From the NCBI RefSeq assembly GCF_004331435.1, contig NZ_SJKA01000006.1, forward strand, positions 531,670-595,669: a stretch of 64,000 nucleotides of DNA, read 5' to 3'. Made by a program: the position numbers and the translations under genes. Under the pieces are notes generated by a model. The model worked only from the letters and a program-made list of their open reading frames with translations. It had not been told where the DNA came from and did not search any database. The DNA is from Kribbella sindirgiensis (GTDB taxonomy: Bacteria; Actinomycetota; Actinomycetes; Propionibacteriales; Kribbellaceae). Shown here one piece after another: positions 1 through 7,992 of this stretch (positions within the stretch are counted from its first letter, which is position 1; the number at the start of each line of letters is the position of its first letter).

Positions 1-1
1 C

Positions 2-349
2 ACCGGCGGGCAGTTCATCTCGCACCCGCACGGCTTCACCGACTACCGCGTCAACATCATTCCTGAACAATCGGACCATCCGATTGTCGACGGCATCACG
101 CACTTCGACGTGCACACCGAGCAGTACTACATCCACTACGACCCGACCAACAACGTGCTCGCGACGACGACGTTCGAGTCGCACCCGGACTACCCGTGGA
201 TCGAGGGCGCCGTGATGCCGGCCGTCTGGACCCGGACCTGGGGCGAGGGCAAGGTCTTCGTCTGCACGGTCGGTCACAAGCTCGACGACCTGGAGACGCC
301 CGAGGTGCGCACAATCGTGGAGCGGGGGCTGCTGTGGGCGAGCAAGTGA
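2..349 (+). CDS. ThuA-domain protein, 3' part only
   Basis: This is the C-terminal part (about 115 residues) of a gene that begins before the window. The readable part carries the ThuA-like pattern: HPIVDGI, then a Tyr-rich stretch (EQYYIHYD), then a Trp-containing PAVWTRTWGEGKVF segment and a final GHKLDDLE. ThuA (trehalose utilisation) proteins have a class I glutamine amidotransferase-like fold, are found beside sugar oxidoreductases, and have a poorly defined reaction. The stop codon overlaps the GTG start of the next gene, so the two are translationally coupled and probably act in one carbohydrate pathway. The N-terminal half is not visible. Confidence 0.8.
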   Translation, partial: TGGQFISHPHGFTDYRVNIIPEQSDHPIVDGITHFDVHTEQYYIHYDPTNNVLATTTFESHPDYPWIEGAVMPAVWTRTWGEGKVFVCTVGHKLDDLETPEVRTIVERGLLWASK

Positions 350-1437
350 CCCGCGTCGGCATCGTCGGCACCGGCGTCATCTCCGGCACGTACCTCGACC
401 ACCTGGGCAAGCTCCCCGGCGTCGACGTGGTCGCGGTCGCCGACCTGGACCTCGCCCGCGCTCAAACGATTGCCGACCAGAACCCGGCCATCCGCGCGAC
501 GTCGCCGGAGGAGCTGTACGCGGCTGACGACATTGAGATTGTCGTCAATCTGACGATCCCCGCCGCCCACGCCGCCGTGCACCAGGCCGCGGTGGCGGCA
601 GGCAAGCACGTGTACGGCGAGAAGCCGCTGGCCATGGACCGCGCCGAAGCGGAGCCGCTGCTGAAGTACGCCGCCGCCAACGACCTCCGGATCGGCTGCG
701 CACCGGACACGGTGCTCGGCACCGGCACCCAGACGGCTCGTGCGGTGATCGACCGCGGCGACATCGGCACCCCACATGCGGCGACCGCGTTCATGGTGAC
801 GCCGGGCCACGAGCTGTGGCACCCGGCGCCGGAGTTCTACTACCAGCCCGGCGGCGGACCGGTCCTCGACATGGGCCCGTACTACGTGACCAGCCTGGTC
901 ACGCTGCTCGGGCCGGTCGTTCGCGTCACGGCCCGCGCGGGCCGGGCGAAACAGCAGCGGACGATCCACACCGGACCGCGGGCCGGGACCGTGTTCGACG
1001 TGGAGGTGCCGACGCACGTCACCGGCGTACTGGAGCACGAGTCGGGCGCGTTGACCACTGTGCTGATGTCGTTCGACGTGTGGGCCGGGCGGCTGCCGCG
1101 GATCGAGGTCCACGGTACGGACGGCAGCCTGTCCGTTCCGGACCCGAACGGGTTCGACGGGACCGTCGAGATCGTGACTCCGGAGCAGCGTGAGTGGACC
1201 GAGGTGCCGGTCGCGGGCGGGTACGCCGGGGCAGGCCGTGGGGTCGGTGTCGCGGACATGGCCCGGGCGTTGCGCACCGGCGAGCCGCACCGCGCGAGCG
1301 GCGAGCTGGCGTACCACGTGCTCGACGTACTGGAGTCGTTCGTGGACTCCGCCGTACAGGACCAGCCCCTCGATGTGGCCAGCACCGTGACACGTCCCGC
1401 GGCCGTTCCGTTGGGAGCGTCGCCCGAGACCGCCTAG
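346..1437 (+). CDS. Gfo/Idh/MocA family NAD(P)-dependent oxidoreductase
   Basis: The 363-residue protein has an N-terminal Rossmann fold with GxGxxxG at residues 8-14 (GTGVISG) and the family EKP motif at residues 92-94, whose lysine is usually catalytic. The C-terminal half has the alpha/beta dimerisation domain. The family oxidises or reduces sugars, inositols and related polyols; the exact substrate cannot be read. The GTG at 346 was chosen because it forms a GTGA overlap with the ThuA stop, and translation from it begins TRVGIVGTG, the usual beginning of the fold. An upstream in-frame GTG at 334 would add four residues. ThuA plus Gfo/Idh/MocA is a common sugar-catabolic pairing. Confidence 0.88.
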   Translation: MTRVGIVGTGVISGTYLDHLGKLPGVDVVAVADLDLARAQTIADQNPAIRATSPEELYAADDIEIVVNLTIPAAHAAVHQAAVAAGKHVYGEKPLAMDRAEAEPLLKYAAANDLRIGCAPDTVLGTGTQTARAVIDRGDIGTPHAATAFMVTPGHELWHPAPEFYYQPGGGPVLDMGPYYVTSLVTLLGPVVRVTARAGRAKQQRTIHTGPRAGTVFDVEVPTHVTGVLEHESGALTTVLMSFDVWAGRLPRIEVHGTDGSLSVPDPNGFDGTVEIVTPEQREWTEVPVAGGYAGAGRGVGVADMARALRTGEPHRASGELAYHVLDVLESFVDSAVQDQPLDVASTVTRPAAVPLGASPETA

Positions 1438-1438
1438 A

Positions 1439-1465
1439 CTGGCACTCCGAACGATTGAGTGCCAA
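1439..1465. promoter_or_regulatory. CIRCE heat-shock operator upstream of hrcA
   Basis: TGGCACTC (1440-1447) and GAGTGCCA (1457-1464) form a perfect inverted repeat separated by exactly nine bases. This is the architecture of the CIRCE element (consensus TTAGCACTC-N9-GAGTGCTAA), here with a GC-shifted T-to-G/A-to-C change in each arm. It lies 17 bp ahead of the hrcA start. HrcA is the known CIRCE repressor, so hrcA-dnaJ is almost certainly autoregulated and induced by heat. Confidence 0.93.
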
Positions 1466-1480
1466 GGACAGTCGGAGAGG

Positions 1481-2512
1481 GTGGTGCGCGTGCTCGACGA
1501 ACGCAAGCTGGATGTGCTCCGCGCCATCGTCGAGGACTACGTGGCCACCCATGAGCCGGTCGGCTCGAAGACTTTGGTCGACCGGCACAACCTCGGCGTC
1601 TCCCCGGCCACCGTGCGTAACGACATGGCCGCGCTGGAGGAGGAGGGGTACATCACCCAGCCGCACACCAGCGCCGGCCGGATCCCGACCGACGCCGGGT
1701 ACCGGCTGTTCGTCGACAAGCTGAGCACGGTCAAGACGCTGTCGGTCGCGGAGAAGAAGGCGATCACGTCGTTCCTGGCCGGAGCGGTCGACCTCGACGA
1801 CGTCGTCCGCCGTACCGTCCGGCTGCTCGCCCAGATCACCCGCCAGGTCGCCATCGTGCAGTACCCCTCGCTGAACCGGTCGAGCGTCCGGCACATCGAG
1901 GTCGTCACGATGAGCCCCCGGCGGTTGCTGCTGGTGCTGATCACCAGCAACGGCCGGGTCGAGCAGCGGCTCGTCGAGCACCCGAACGACGTCGACGAGC
2001 AACTGATCGCGGACCTGCGGTCCCGGTTGAACACCGCACTGGCCGGGCAGCGGCTGACCGACGCGACGACGTCCCTGGCCGGCCTGCCGGAGCAGTTCGC
2101 GCCGGCCGACCGGGCACTGGTCGCGGCGATCGTCACCACCCTGCTGGAGGCGTTCACCGACGAGGTCGGCGAGCAGCGGATCGCCGTCGGCGGAGCCGCC
2201 AACCTGACCCGGTACGGCGACGACTTCGAGCGGAACGTGAAGCCGGTGCTGGAGGCGCTGGAGGAGCACGTCATCCTGCTGAAGCTGCTCGGCGAGGCGA
2301 CCAACCCGCAGACCCTCACCGTTCGGATCGGTCACGAGAACCCGTTCGAGGAACTCGCCACCACCTCGGTGGTCGCGACCGGGTACGGGTCGCAGTCGGA
2401 GGCGCTGGCCACCCTCGGCATCGTCGGCCCGACCCACATGGACTACCCGAGCACGATGGGCGCCGTACGCGCCGTCGCGCGCTACGTCAGCCAGATCCTG
2501 GCCGAATCCTAA
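1481..2512 (+). CDS. hrcA: Heat-inducible transcriptional repressor HrcA
   Basis: The protein is 343 residues, the normal HrcA length. The N-terminal winged helix-turn-helix is recognisable (ERKLDVLRAIVEDY, EPVGSKTL, SPATVRNDMAALEEEGY, HTSAGRIPTDAGYR), followed by the GAF-like and dimerisation regions. HrcA represses chaperone genes by binding CIRCE operators and is kept active by GroEL. A CIRCE element lies immediately upstream and dnaJ follows 25 bp downstream, the standard hrcA-dnaJ2 operon of actinobacteria. GTG codons at 1481 and 1484 are both possible starts, with a GGAGAGG ribosome-binding site just ahead. Confidence 0.97.
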   Translation: MVRVLDERKLDVLRAIVEDYVATHEPVGSKTLVDRHNLGVSPATVRNDMAALEEEGYITQPHTSAGRIPTDAGYRLFVDKLSTVKTLSVAEKKAITSFLAGAVDLDDVVRRTVRLLAQITRQVAIVQYPSLNRSSVRHIEVVTMSPRRLLLVLITSNGRVEQRLVEHPNDVDEQLIADLRSRLNTALAGQRLTDATTSLAGLPEQFAPADRALVAAIVTTLLEAFTDEVGEQRIAVGGAANLTRYGDDFERNVKPVLEALEEHVILLKLLGEATNPQTLTVRIGHENPFEELATTSVVATGYGSQSEALATLGIVGPTHMDYPSTMGAVRAVARYVSQILAES

Positions 2513-2537
2513 ACAAGACAACCCCCTGGTCTGGAGT

Positions 2538-3680
2538 ATGAGCACCGATTACTACGCCGTCCTAGGTGTCAGCCGTGACGCTTCAGCGGACGAGATCAAG
2601 AAGGCGTACCGCAAGCTGGCACGCCAGTACCACCCGGATGTGAACGACTCCGAGGACGCGCACCAGAAGTTCCAGGAGATCGGGCGCGCGTTCCAGGTGC
2701 TCAGCGACCCGCAGAAGCGGCAGATGCACGACCTCGGCGGCGACCCGTTCGCCTCCGCGGCCGGCGGACCGGGCGGCGCCGGCTTCGGCCAGGCGTTCAC
2801 GTTCACCGACATCATGGACGCGTTCTTCGGCCAGACCGGCGGGGCCACCCGCGGGCCGCGGCCGCGGACCCGGCGCGGCCAGGACGCGCTGATCCCGTTG
2901 CGGATCGACCTGGCCGAGGCGGCGTTCGGCACCACGCGGGAGCTCAAGGTCGACACCGCCGTCCTGTGCCCGACCTGTAGCGGGTCCGGCGCGGCGGCCG
3001 GGTCCGAACCGGTCACCTGCGAGATCTGCCACGGGCGCGGCGAGGTCACGCACACGCAGCGGTCGTTCCTCGGCGAGGTGCGGACGATGCGGCCGTGCCC
3101 GAACTGCCGCGGCTACGGCACCACGATCCCGAGCCCGTGCGTCGAGTGCTCCGGCGACGGGCGCGTGCGCTCCCGCCGTACCGTCACCGTGAAGATCCCC
3201 GGCGGCGTCGACACCGGGACCCGCGTGCAGCTGTCCGGTCAGGGCGAGGTCGGTCCCGGCGGCGGTCCGGCCGGCGACCTGTACGTCGAGATCGAGGTCG
3301 AGCCGCACGACATCTTCACCCGCAACGGCGACGACCTGCACTGCACGGTGACCCTGCCGATGACGGCGGCCGCGCTCGGTACGACGATCGACCTGCCGAC
3401 GCTCGAGGGCGAGACGACCCCGCTGGAGATCCGGCCCGGTACGCAGTCCGGTACGGCGATGACGCTGTCCGCCCGCGGCGTACCGCGGTTGCGGCACGCC
3501 GGGCGTGGCGACCTCATCGTCCAGGTCATCGTCGAGACCCCCACCAAACTCGACGATGCCCAGGCCGAGCTCCTCCGGCAGCTCGCCGCGGTCCGCGACG
3601 AGGAGCGCCCGCAAGGCCAGGTCCAAGCCACCCACAAGGGCGTCTTCGGCCGCCTCCGCGACGCCTTCGGCACCCACTGA
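2538..3680 (+). CDS. dnaJ: Chaperone protein DnaJ (DnaJ2 type)
   Basis: This 380-residue type I J-protein stimulates the DnaK ATPase and delivers unfolded clients. The J domain has HPD at residues 32-34. It is followed by a Gly/Phe-rich linker (about 67-110), then four CxxCxGxG zinc-binding repeats with CxxC at 144-147, 161-164, 187-190 and 201-204, and the C-terminal substrate-binding domains. All key residues are present. It is second in the hrcA operon, so CIRCE/HrcA control is expected. In actinobacteria a second dnaJ usually sits with dnaK-grpE elsewhere; this hrcA-linked copy matches the DnaJ2 paralogue by context. Confidence 0.96.
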   Translation: MSTDYYAVLGVSRDASADEIKKAYRKLARQYHPDVNDSEDAHQKFQEIGRAFQVLSDPQKRQMHDLGGDPFASAAGGPGGAGFGQAFTFTDIMDAFFGQTGGATRGPRPRTRRGQDALIPLRIDLAEAAFGTTRELKVDTAVLCPTCSGSGAAAGSEPVTCEICHGRGEVTHTQRSFLGEVRTMRPCPNCRGYGTTIPSPCVECSGDGRVRSRRTVTVKIPGGVDTGTRVQLSGQGEVGPGGGPAGDLYVEIEVEPHDIFTRNGDDLHCTVTLPMTAAALGTTIDLPTLEGETTPLEIRPGTQSGTAMTLSARGVPRLRHAGRGDLIVQVIVETPTKLDDAQAELLRQLAAVRDEERPQGQVQATHKGVFGRLRDAFGTH

Positions 3681-4039
3681 CCCACCCACCGTCGGCCAAA
3701 CCTCCGGTCCGCTCGCGTCGGGCGCACGCTCGACGATCGGCTGCGGCGCGGGGGCGGGTAGGCGACACCTCCTGTCCGTCCGCACCACCGGCACCAGGCG
3801 GCACGGGCGCCGGTACCTGCGATGCCGGCGGCTCGCATCTGATGGGTTGGCGTCCGAGATTACGGGTTGGCCACCGTCATCAGGGTCACAACCCCAGCAT
3901 CTCGGACGCCTACCCACCAAACGCGGCCGGCGCGGCTCCGAGGGGCAACCCTTCAACTGAGGGGGCAACGTGGCGGCCACGGTTCATGAGAGTGTGGGCG
4001 GGCTGTGGCGGATGGGTGTAGGTGCGGAGGTGTGGGTCG
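3681..4039. other. 359-bp gene-free interval between dnaJ and rsmE
   Basis: No open frame here has convincing protein character. The notable content is a long imperfect inverted repeat (3843-3916, listed separately). The remainder is ordinary GC-rich spacer, ending with the rsmE ribosome-binding site GGAGG at 4026-4030. Confidence 0.6.
3843..3916. repeat. Long imperfect inverted repeat downstream of dnaJ
   Basis: Arms 3843-3860 (core GGCGTCCGAGAT) and 3899-3916 (core ATCTCGGACGCC) pair over 18 positions with one mismatch. Inside them GGGTTG (3864-3869) pairs with CAACCC (3889-3894), leaving a 19-base loop and a small internal loop. Transcribed, this would be a roughly 74-nt two-tier hairpin. 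No U-tract follows, so it is not a canonical terminator. It could be an mRNA stabiliser, an intergenic palindromic repeat or a small structured RNA. Confidence 0.65.
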
Positions 4040-4756
4040 GTGGGTGTCGCGGTGTTCTTCCGGGCCGAGCTGGGTGCGGACGAGTTGGTGCTCGACGGCG
4101 CCGAGGGGCGGCATGCGGCCGTGGTACGGCGGATCGGGCCGGGGGAGCGTGTTCGCCTGACGGACGGGCGCGGGGGCTGGGCCGAGGGGGCTGTGGTTGC
4201 GGCGTCCAAGGCCGGGGTGACGGTGGCCGTCGACGAGCGCGGGACGGTGCCGGCCTCGGTGCCGCGGGTGGTCGTCGTGCAGGCGGTGCCGAAGGGCGAG
4301 CGGGCCGAGCTCGCAGTGGAGATGCTGACCGAGGTCGGCGTCGACCTGATCGTGCCGTGGAACGCGGAGCGCAGTCAGTTCCGCGCGAACCCCGAGCGGG
4401 TCGAGAAGACGCTCGCGAAGTGGCGGGCGTGGGCGTTCGAAGCGAGCAAGCAGTCGCGCCGCACGTGGTTCGCCGAGGTGGCCCCGATCGCGACCACGGC
4501 CGAGGTCGCCGAGTTGCTCGCCGGCGCGGCGCTCCCCGTCGTACTGCACGAAGAAGCCACCACCCCGCTGGCGTCCCTCGAACAACCCGCCACCGGCGAC
4601 ATCGTCATCGTGATCGGTCCTGAGGGCGGGATCGCGCCGACCGAGCTGAAGGCGTTCGACGTCGAGCCGGTTCGCTTGGGGGACACGGTCCTCCGCACGT
4701 CCACGGCCGGCGTCGCGGCGGCGGCCGCCCTCCTGTCCCGGTCTCGCTGGGCGTGA
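4040..4756 (+). CDS. rsmE: 16S rRNA m3U1498 methyltransferase RsmE
   Basis: This 238-residue SPOUT-class enzyme methylates N3 of U1498 in 16S rRNA using S-adenosylmethionine. The N-terminal PUA-like part contains the typical GRHAAVVRRI segment. The C-terminal knotted SAM site shows IGPEGGIAPTEL and the terminal LGDTVLRTSTA motif (family LGxRILRxETA). The start was placed at GTG 4040 because GGAGG lies nine bases upstream and the next residues (GVAVFFRAEL) begin like family members. An upstream GTG at 4022 precedes that ribosome-binding site and is unlikely. Following dnaJ is the common actinobacterial order. Confidence 0.93.
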   Translation: MGVAVFFRAELGADELVLDGAEGRHAAVVRRIGPGERVRLTDGRGGWAEGAVVAASKAGVTVAVDERGTVPASVPRVVVVQAVPKGERAELAVEMLTEVGVDLIVPWNAERSQFRANPERVEKTLAKWRAWAFEASKQSRRTWFAEVAPIATTAEVAELLAGAALPVVLHEEATTPLASLEQPATGDIVIVIGPEGGIAPTELKAFDVEPVRLGDTVLRTSTAGVAAAAALLSRSRWA

Positions 4757-4803
4757 CCGACGTACGCTGTTAGACAGTAACCGAACACAGGGGATCGAAC
4801 AGC

Positions 4804-5133
4804 ATGTCCGTGGAGTCAGCCCGTGCCCGCACCCTCAGCCACGTCGACCCGGCCGAGGTGCCGCTGCAGGCGGCCCTCGACGCGCTCGCGGACCCGGTCC
4901 GGCGCTCGATCCTGCGTGACCTGGCCGTCCACGACGACTGGACCCGCGCCTGCGGCACCTTCGACCTCCCGGTCAAGAAGGCCACCGCCAGCCACCACTT
5001 CGCCGTACTCCGCGCCGCCGGCCTGATCGAACAACGCGACGAAGGCGCCCGCCGCCTCAACCGCCTCCGCCGCGCAGAATTCAACACAGCCTTCCCCGGC
5101 CTCCTCGCCGCCACGATCGACCGCGCGGACTAA
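4804..5133 (+). CDS. ArsR-type winged-helix transcriptional regulator
   Basis: The 109-residue protein is one winged helix-turn-helix domain: ALADPVRRSILRDLA (helices 1-2), then VKKATASHHFAVLRAAGLI (recognition helix) and a basic wing (RDEGARRLNRLRR). This is the ArsR/SmtB layout. No CxC or acidic/His metal-binding pattern is seen, so metal sensing is not supported; it may be one of the many ligand-free or redox ArsR regulators. It stands alone. Its stop abuts that of the convergent gene to its right, and its target is unknown. Confidence 0.8.
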   Translation: MSVESARARTLSHVDPAEVPLQAALDALADPVRRSILRDLAVHDDWTRACGTFDLPVKKATASHHFAVLRAAGLIEQRDEGARRLNRLRRAEFNTAFPGLLAATIDRAD

Positions 5134-6273
5134 CTACTTCACGACGATCGACTTGCTGTCTGTGTTCGTGATGCTGCCGTCCTCCGCGGAGAGCAGGTAC
5201 ACGCTGATCTGCCACGGCCCCGGGGTGAGCGTCAACTGGAAGGAGTACGGCGAGAACTTCTGCCCTTCCTGGGCGGTGGTGAAGCTCTTCATCGTCTCCC
5301 GGGTCTTCAGGTTCGTCGCCTGGTAGTTGACTGTCGCCTCGAACGCCGATGCGACGCCCTGCACTGTGACTTTGGACTTGACCACCTGGTTCTCGGCCGG
5401 CGAGTCGATCCAGACCAGCGCCTGCACGTCGGCTGCCTGAGCGCGGCTCAGCGGCTCGTTGGTGTTGACCTGACCGAACAGCTGCTTGCCCGAGCGGCCG
5501 GCCTCGGTGACCTGGATCGGGGTTCGGTTGTCTCCCAGAGCGCCCTGGACGGTGTACACGAGTTGTTGGGCTGCGACCTTGGCGAGGTCGGGGTCCAGGG
5601 TGGTGTTCGGGAGTTGTTTGAAGTCGACTGTGACGATGCCGTTCGAGCGGGTGACGGTGTTGAGGGCCGCGCCGCGCCAGACCGAGTAGTAGTCGGGGTC
5701 GCTCGGTTGTTTCGTGGTCATGATGCGAACCGCCTGTTCGGCGGGGCGGCCGCTGACCTTGGCCCAGGTGCGGTACAGGCGGACGGTCGACTTCTTCGGC
5801 GCGCCGACCTGCTGGCCGAGCCAGTAGACCGGGACGACCGTGCTCTTGACCGCCGTTTCCGGTACGCCGCGATCTGTCGGCTCCGCGGTCTTCGCAGACG
5901 CCGAAGCGGACGGCGAGGTGGTCGGGGGTTCGGTGGGGGCCTGGGACGGTTCGGGGGAGGCGGTCAGCTCGGACGGGGTCGGGCTCGCGGGCAGGCCGGT
6001 CGCGGTGGTCGTCGTACCGGAACCCGCGACCGCGTCGCCGTCGTCGGCGGTGTTGTCCGCGCCGTTGAGCATGGTGAAGGCGCCGATGGCGGCTGCGGTG
6101 CCGGCTGCGGCGAGGCCGGCGGTCAGGAGCCAGGGGCGTCGCGCGGCGGGGCGCTGGGCGTGCGCGCGGGCGCGGATCTCCGGCAGTGCGTCGGACGGCT
6201 CGATCCGGTCCGCCTCCTCGTGGAGGGACCGCCGCATCAGCTCGTCGAACGGGTCGTTCGGATTCTCGTTCAT
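5134..6273 (-). CDS. Membrane-anchored GerMN/Gmad2 protein, candidate anti-sigma partner
   Basis: This 379-residue protein has a cytoplasmic N-terminus of about 45 residues, one membrane helix (about 48-68, LLTAGLAAAGTAAAIGAF), and a Thr/Ser/Pro-rich spacer (about 80-135). It then has an extracytoplasmic GerMN-like region (VPVYWLGQQ, TVRLYRTW, VTVDFKQLPN) and a C-terminal Gmad2 immunoglobulin-like domain (IDSPAENQVV, ALTPGPW-type end). Its start overlaps the stop of the ECF sigma gene by ATGA, so the two are co-translated. Position and topology suggest it controls or is controlled by that sigma factor, but no zinc anti-sigma motif is visible, so the anti-sigma role is inferred. Confidence 0.75.
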   Translation of the reverse strand: MNENPNDPFDELMRRSLHEEADRIEPSDALPEIRARAHAQRPAARRPWLLTAGLAAAGTAAAIGAFTMLNGADNTADDGDAVAGSGTTTTATGLPASPTPSELTASPEPSQAPTEPPTTSPSASASAKTAEPTDRGVPETAVKSTVVPVYWLGQQVGAPKKSTVRLYRTWAKVSGRPAEQAVRIMTTKQPSDPDYYSVWRGAALNTVTRSNGIVTVDFKQLPNTTLDPDLAKVAAQQLVYTVQGALGDNRTPIQVTEAGRSGKQLFGQVNTNEPLSRAQAADVQALVWIDSPAENQVVKSKVTVQGVASAFEATVNYQATNLKTRETMKSFTTAQEGQKFSPYSFQLTLTPGPWQISVYLLSAEDGSITNTDSKSIVVK

Positions 6274-6779
6274 ACGTTCTGCTCCAGGAGCTGGCGCAGC
6301 GACTTGCTCGCGCGCGCGGCGTGGCTCTTCACGGATCCCCGGCTGATGCCCATCGTGTCCGCGATCTCGGCCTCCGAAAGATCACCGTAGTAGCGCAGGA
6401 CCATCACTGTGCGTTGCTTCTCCGGGAGGGTCCGCATCGCCTCGATCACCCGGTCGGTCTCCGCGGTCCGCAGTACCGCCTGCTCCGCGCTCGGCTCGTC
6501 GGGCAGGGTCCGAGGGGTGTGCTTGTCGACCACCACCAGGTGGCGCTGGCGGGAGCGGCAGCGGTTCACCACCGCGGTCCGCAGGTACGCGAGCGCCTTG
6601 TGCGGGTCGCGCAGCCGGTTCCAGCGGCCGTGCATCGCGACGAACGCGTCCTGCACGATCTCCTCCGCCGTACCGGTGTCACGCAGCAGCAGAGCGCCGA
6701 GGCGGACCAGCGAGGTGTAGTGCGCGGTGTAGACAGCCGTCAGCGCCTCGTCGGCATCCCACGAGGACTCATGTGTCAC
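6270..6779 (-). CDS. ECF RNA polymerase sigma factor, SigE-70 family
   Basis: This extracytoplasmic-function sigma factor of 169 residues has region 2 (YTSLVRLGALLLRD, AEEIVQDAFVAMHGRW, ALAYLRTAVVNRCR) and region 4 (LPEKQRTVMVLRYYGDLSEAEIADTMGISRGSVKSHAARASKSL). The frame is open further upstream to an ATG at 6827, but a good ECF promoter (-10 CGTC at 6821-6824) lies inside that extension. The GTG at 6779, giving THESSWDADEAL, is therefore preferred. It is co-translated with the membrane protein downstream (ATGA overlap at 6270-6273), the usual sigma/regulator arrangement. Confidence 0.88.
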   Translation of the reverse strand: MTHESSWDADEALTAVYTAHYTSLVRLGALLLRDTGTAEEIVQDAFVAMHGRWNRLRDPHKALAYLRTAVVNRCRSRQRHLVVVDKHTPRTLPDEPSAEQAVLRTAETDRVIEAMRTLPEKQRTVMVLRYYGDLSEAEIADTMGISRGSVKSHAARASKSLRQLLEQNV

Positions 6780-6820
6780 GCACTCTTCGTACACCACGGC
6801 CGGTTGTGCCACGAAAAGAC

Positions 6821-6848
6821 GACGCAAAGACCCCGTCCCAGGTTGACA
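6821..6848 (-). promoter_or_regulatory. Candidate ECF-type autoregulatory promoter of the sigma operon
   Basis: Read on the minus strand, TGTCAACC (6848-6841) is followed after 16 bases by CGTC (6824-6821). AAC-containing -35 boxes with a CGTC -10 box and 16-bp spacing are typical of ECF sigma promoters, and ECF genes often transcribe themselves. The element implies transcription starting near 6814, which rules out the upstream ATG start for the sigma gene. Confidence 0.55.
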
Positions 6849-6880
6849 ACAGTACTGAATGCCGCGACTCCGTCGCGGCG

Positions 6881-6971
6881 GGTCATGGGGCTGGAACTCC
6901 CGTCCTTCCCTCGTCGCTCCAGTCGCTTCGCTCCCTCCGCTCCTCAGTCCAGGACGGGAGGCCCCATGACC
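6881..6971. repeat. Two-tier inverted repeat between divergent genes
   Basis: GGTCATGGGG (6881-6890) pairs with CCCCATGACC (6962-6971), and CTCCCGTCC (6897-6905) pairs with GGACGGGAG (6952-6960). All 19 base pairs are perfect. The 46-base loop is pyrimidine-rich on the plus strand and contains CGCTTCGCTCC and similar near-repeats. It sits upstream of both the sigma gene (minus) and the nuclease/phospholipase-like gene (plus), so it is unlikely to be a terminator for either. It resembles dispersed intergenic palindromes of actinobacteria. Confidence 0.7.
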
Positions 6972-7002
6972 GGTTGGTCCGGATCAGTGCGAACCTAGGC
7001 CC

Positions 7003-7950
7003 ATGAAGCAACGCGGTGACGGGCAGTGGTCGGGCCATCACGACATCACGTACGCCGCGGTCGCCCGGCTGTACGAACAGATGGCGGGCCCGGACGGGAC
7101 CATCCGCGGCCTGCGACTGGAGGAGTACGCCGAAGCGCTGGACCGGGCCCAGGCGCATCAGGACCGTCCGCTCGGCGCCGGCGTGATCGAGAACTACAAC
7201 GGATCCGGGAAGTCCATGCCGTACGCCGGTCCCGGGCCGACCGCGCACTCGGCGTACGTGAACCCGAACGCGCAGCGCGAGCACTTCATGGCGGACCCGT
7301 ACCGCAAGGGCCTGGACAACCTCGAGACCAACACCGAGTACATCTACGACCAGCTCGCGCAGGCCTCCGGGCCCGACGAGTTCCGGCATCTCGGCGCTGC
7401 CGCGCACGCCCTGCAGGACAGCTACTCCGGCGCGCACGCCTGGCGCGCGGACTCGGTGTACGACGGCGATCCGACCGCGCCGGTGGTGTCGTTGCACGTG
7501 TTCACGCCCATGCACGCGATGGGCATCGACGACGGGAAGAACACCCACGCCGACGAGTTCGACACGCCGCCCGCCACCTCGGGCTCGGTGCGTGCCGCGA
7601 CGGAGGCGACGTACCGGATGCTGCGCAGCTACGAGCTCAACCGCGACCTGGCTCCCGACGCGGCGGACCGGGCCCGGCGCAACGACCTGGCGCCGATGCT
7701 GCGCCCGTCGCCGTCAGGTGTCACCGTCAACTGGTACCCGAGCCGCGAATGGACCCTCGAGCGGAACCGCCGGCTCGCTCTCGAGCACGGGGTGCTCCAG
7801 CCCGGCCCCGAGGCAGCCGAGATCGCCCGCCTCACCGGGATCCTCGCGCCGAACTCAACAGCCGGGACCGCACCGGTGAATCCGCCCGACCGGCGCCCCG
7901 GAGGCGTGTCCCGGGGAATTACGAGTGAGGGTGTCGGACGGGACGGCTAG
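7003..7950 (+). CDS. Zinc-dependent phospholipase C / S1-P1 nuclease-like protein
   Basis: The protein has 315 residues. The pattern HHDITYAAV near the N-terminus, REHFM near residue 87, and HLGAAAHALQDSYSGAHAW near 128-147 matches the spaced His/Asp ligands of the zinc-dependent phospholipase C/P1 nuclease fold, in which His and Asp residues on helices hold a trinuclear zinc site. No signal peptide is visible, which is unusual because most family members are secreted. The C-terminal 30 residues are Pro/Gly-rich and probably disordered. Substrate is unknown. It stands alone, divergent from the sigma operon. Confidence 0.6.
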   Translation: MKQRGDGQWSGHHDITYAAVARLYEQMAGPDGTIRGLRLEEYAEALDRAQAHQDRPLGAGVIENYNGSGKSMPYAGPGPTAHSAYVNPNAQREHFMADPYRKGLDNLETNTEYIYDQLAQASGPDEFRHLGAAAHALQDSYSGAHAWRADSVYDGDPTAPVVSLHVFTPMHAMGIDDGKNTHADEFDTPPATSGSVRAATEATYRMLRSYELNRDLAPDAADRARRNDLAPMLRPSPSGVTVNWYPSREWTLERNRRLALEHGVLQPGPEAAEIARLTGILAPNSTAGTAPVNPPDRRPGGVSRGITSEGVGRDG

Positions 7951-7977
7951 CATGGGTGGATCACATCACCTGTCTTC

Positions 7978-7992
7978 AGGAGGAAGAGGCTG
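7978..7992 (+). promoter_or_regulatory. Strong ribosome-binding site leading to a CTG start of phoH
   Basis: AGGAGG (7978-7983) lies six bases before CTG (7990-7992). From the preceding in-frame stop (7948-7950) there is no ATG, GTG or TTG before GTG 8083, and that GTG has no ribosome-binding site. The best-supported initiation codon is therefore CTG. Confidence 0.6.
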
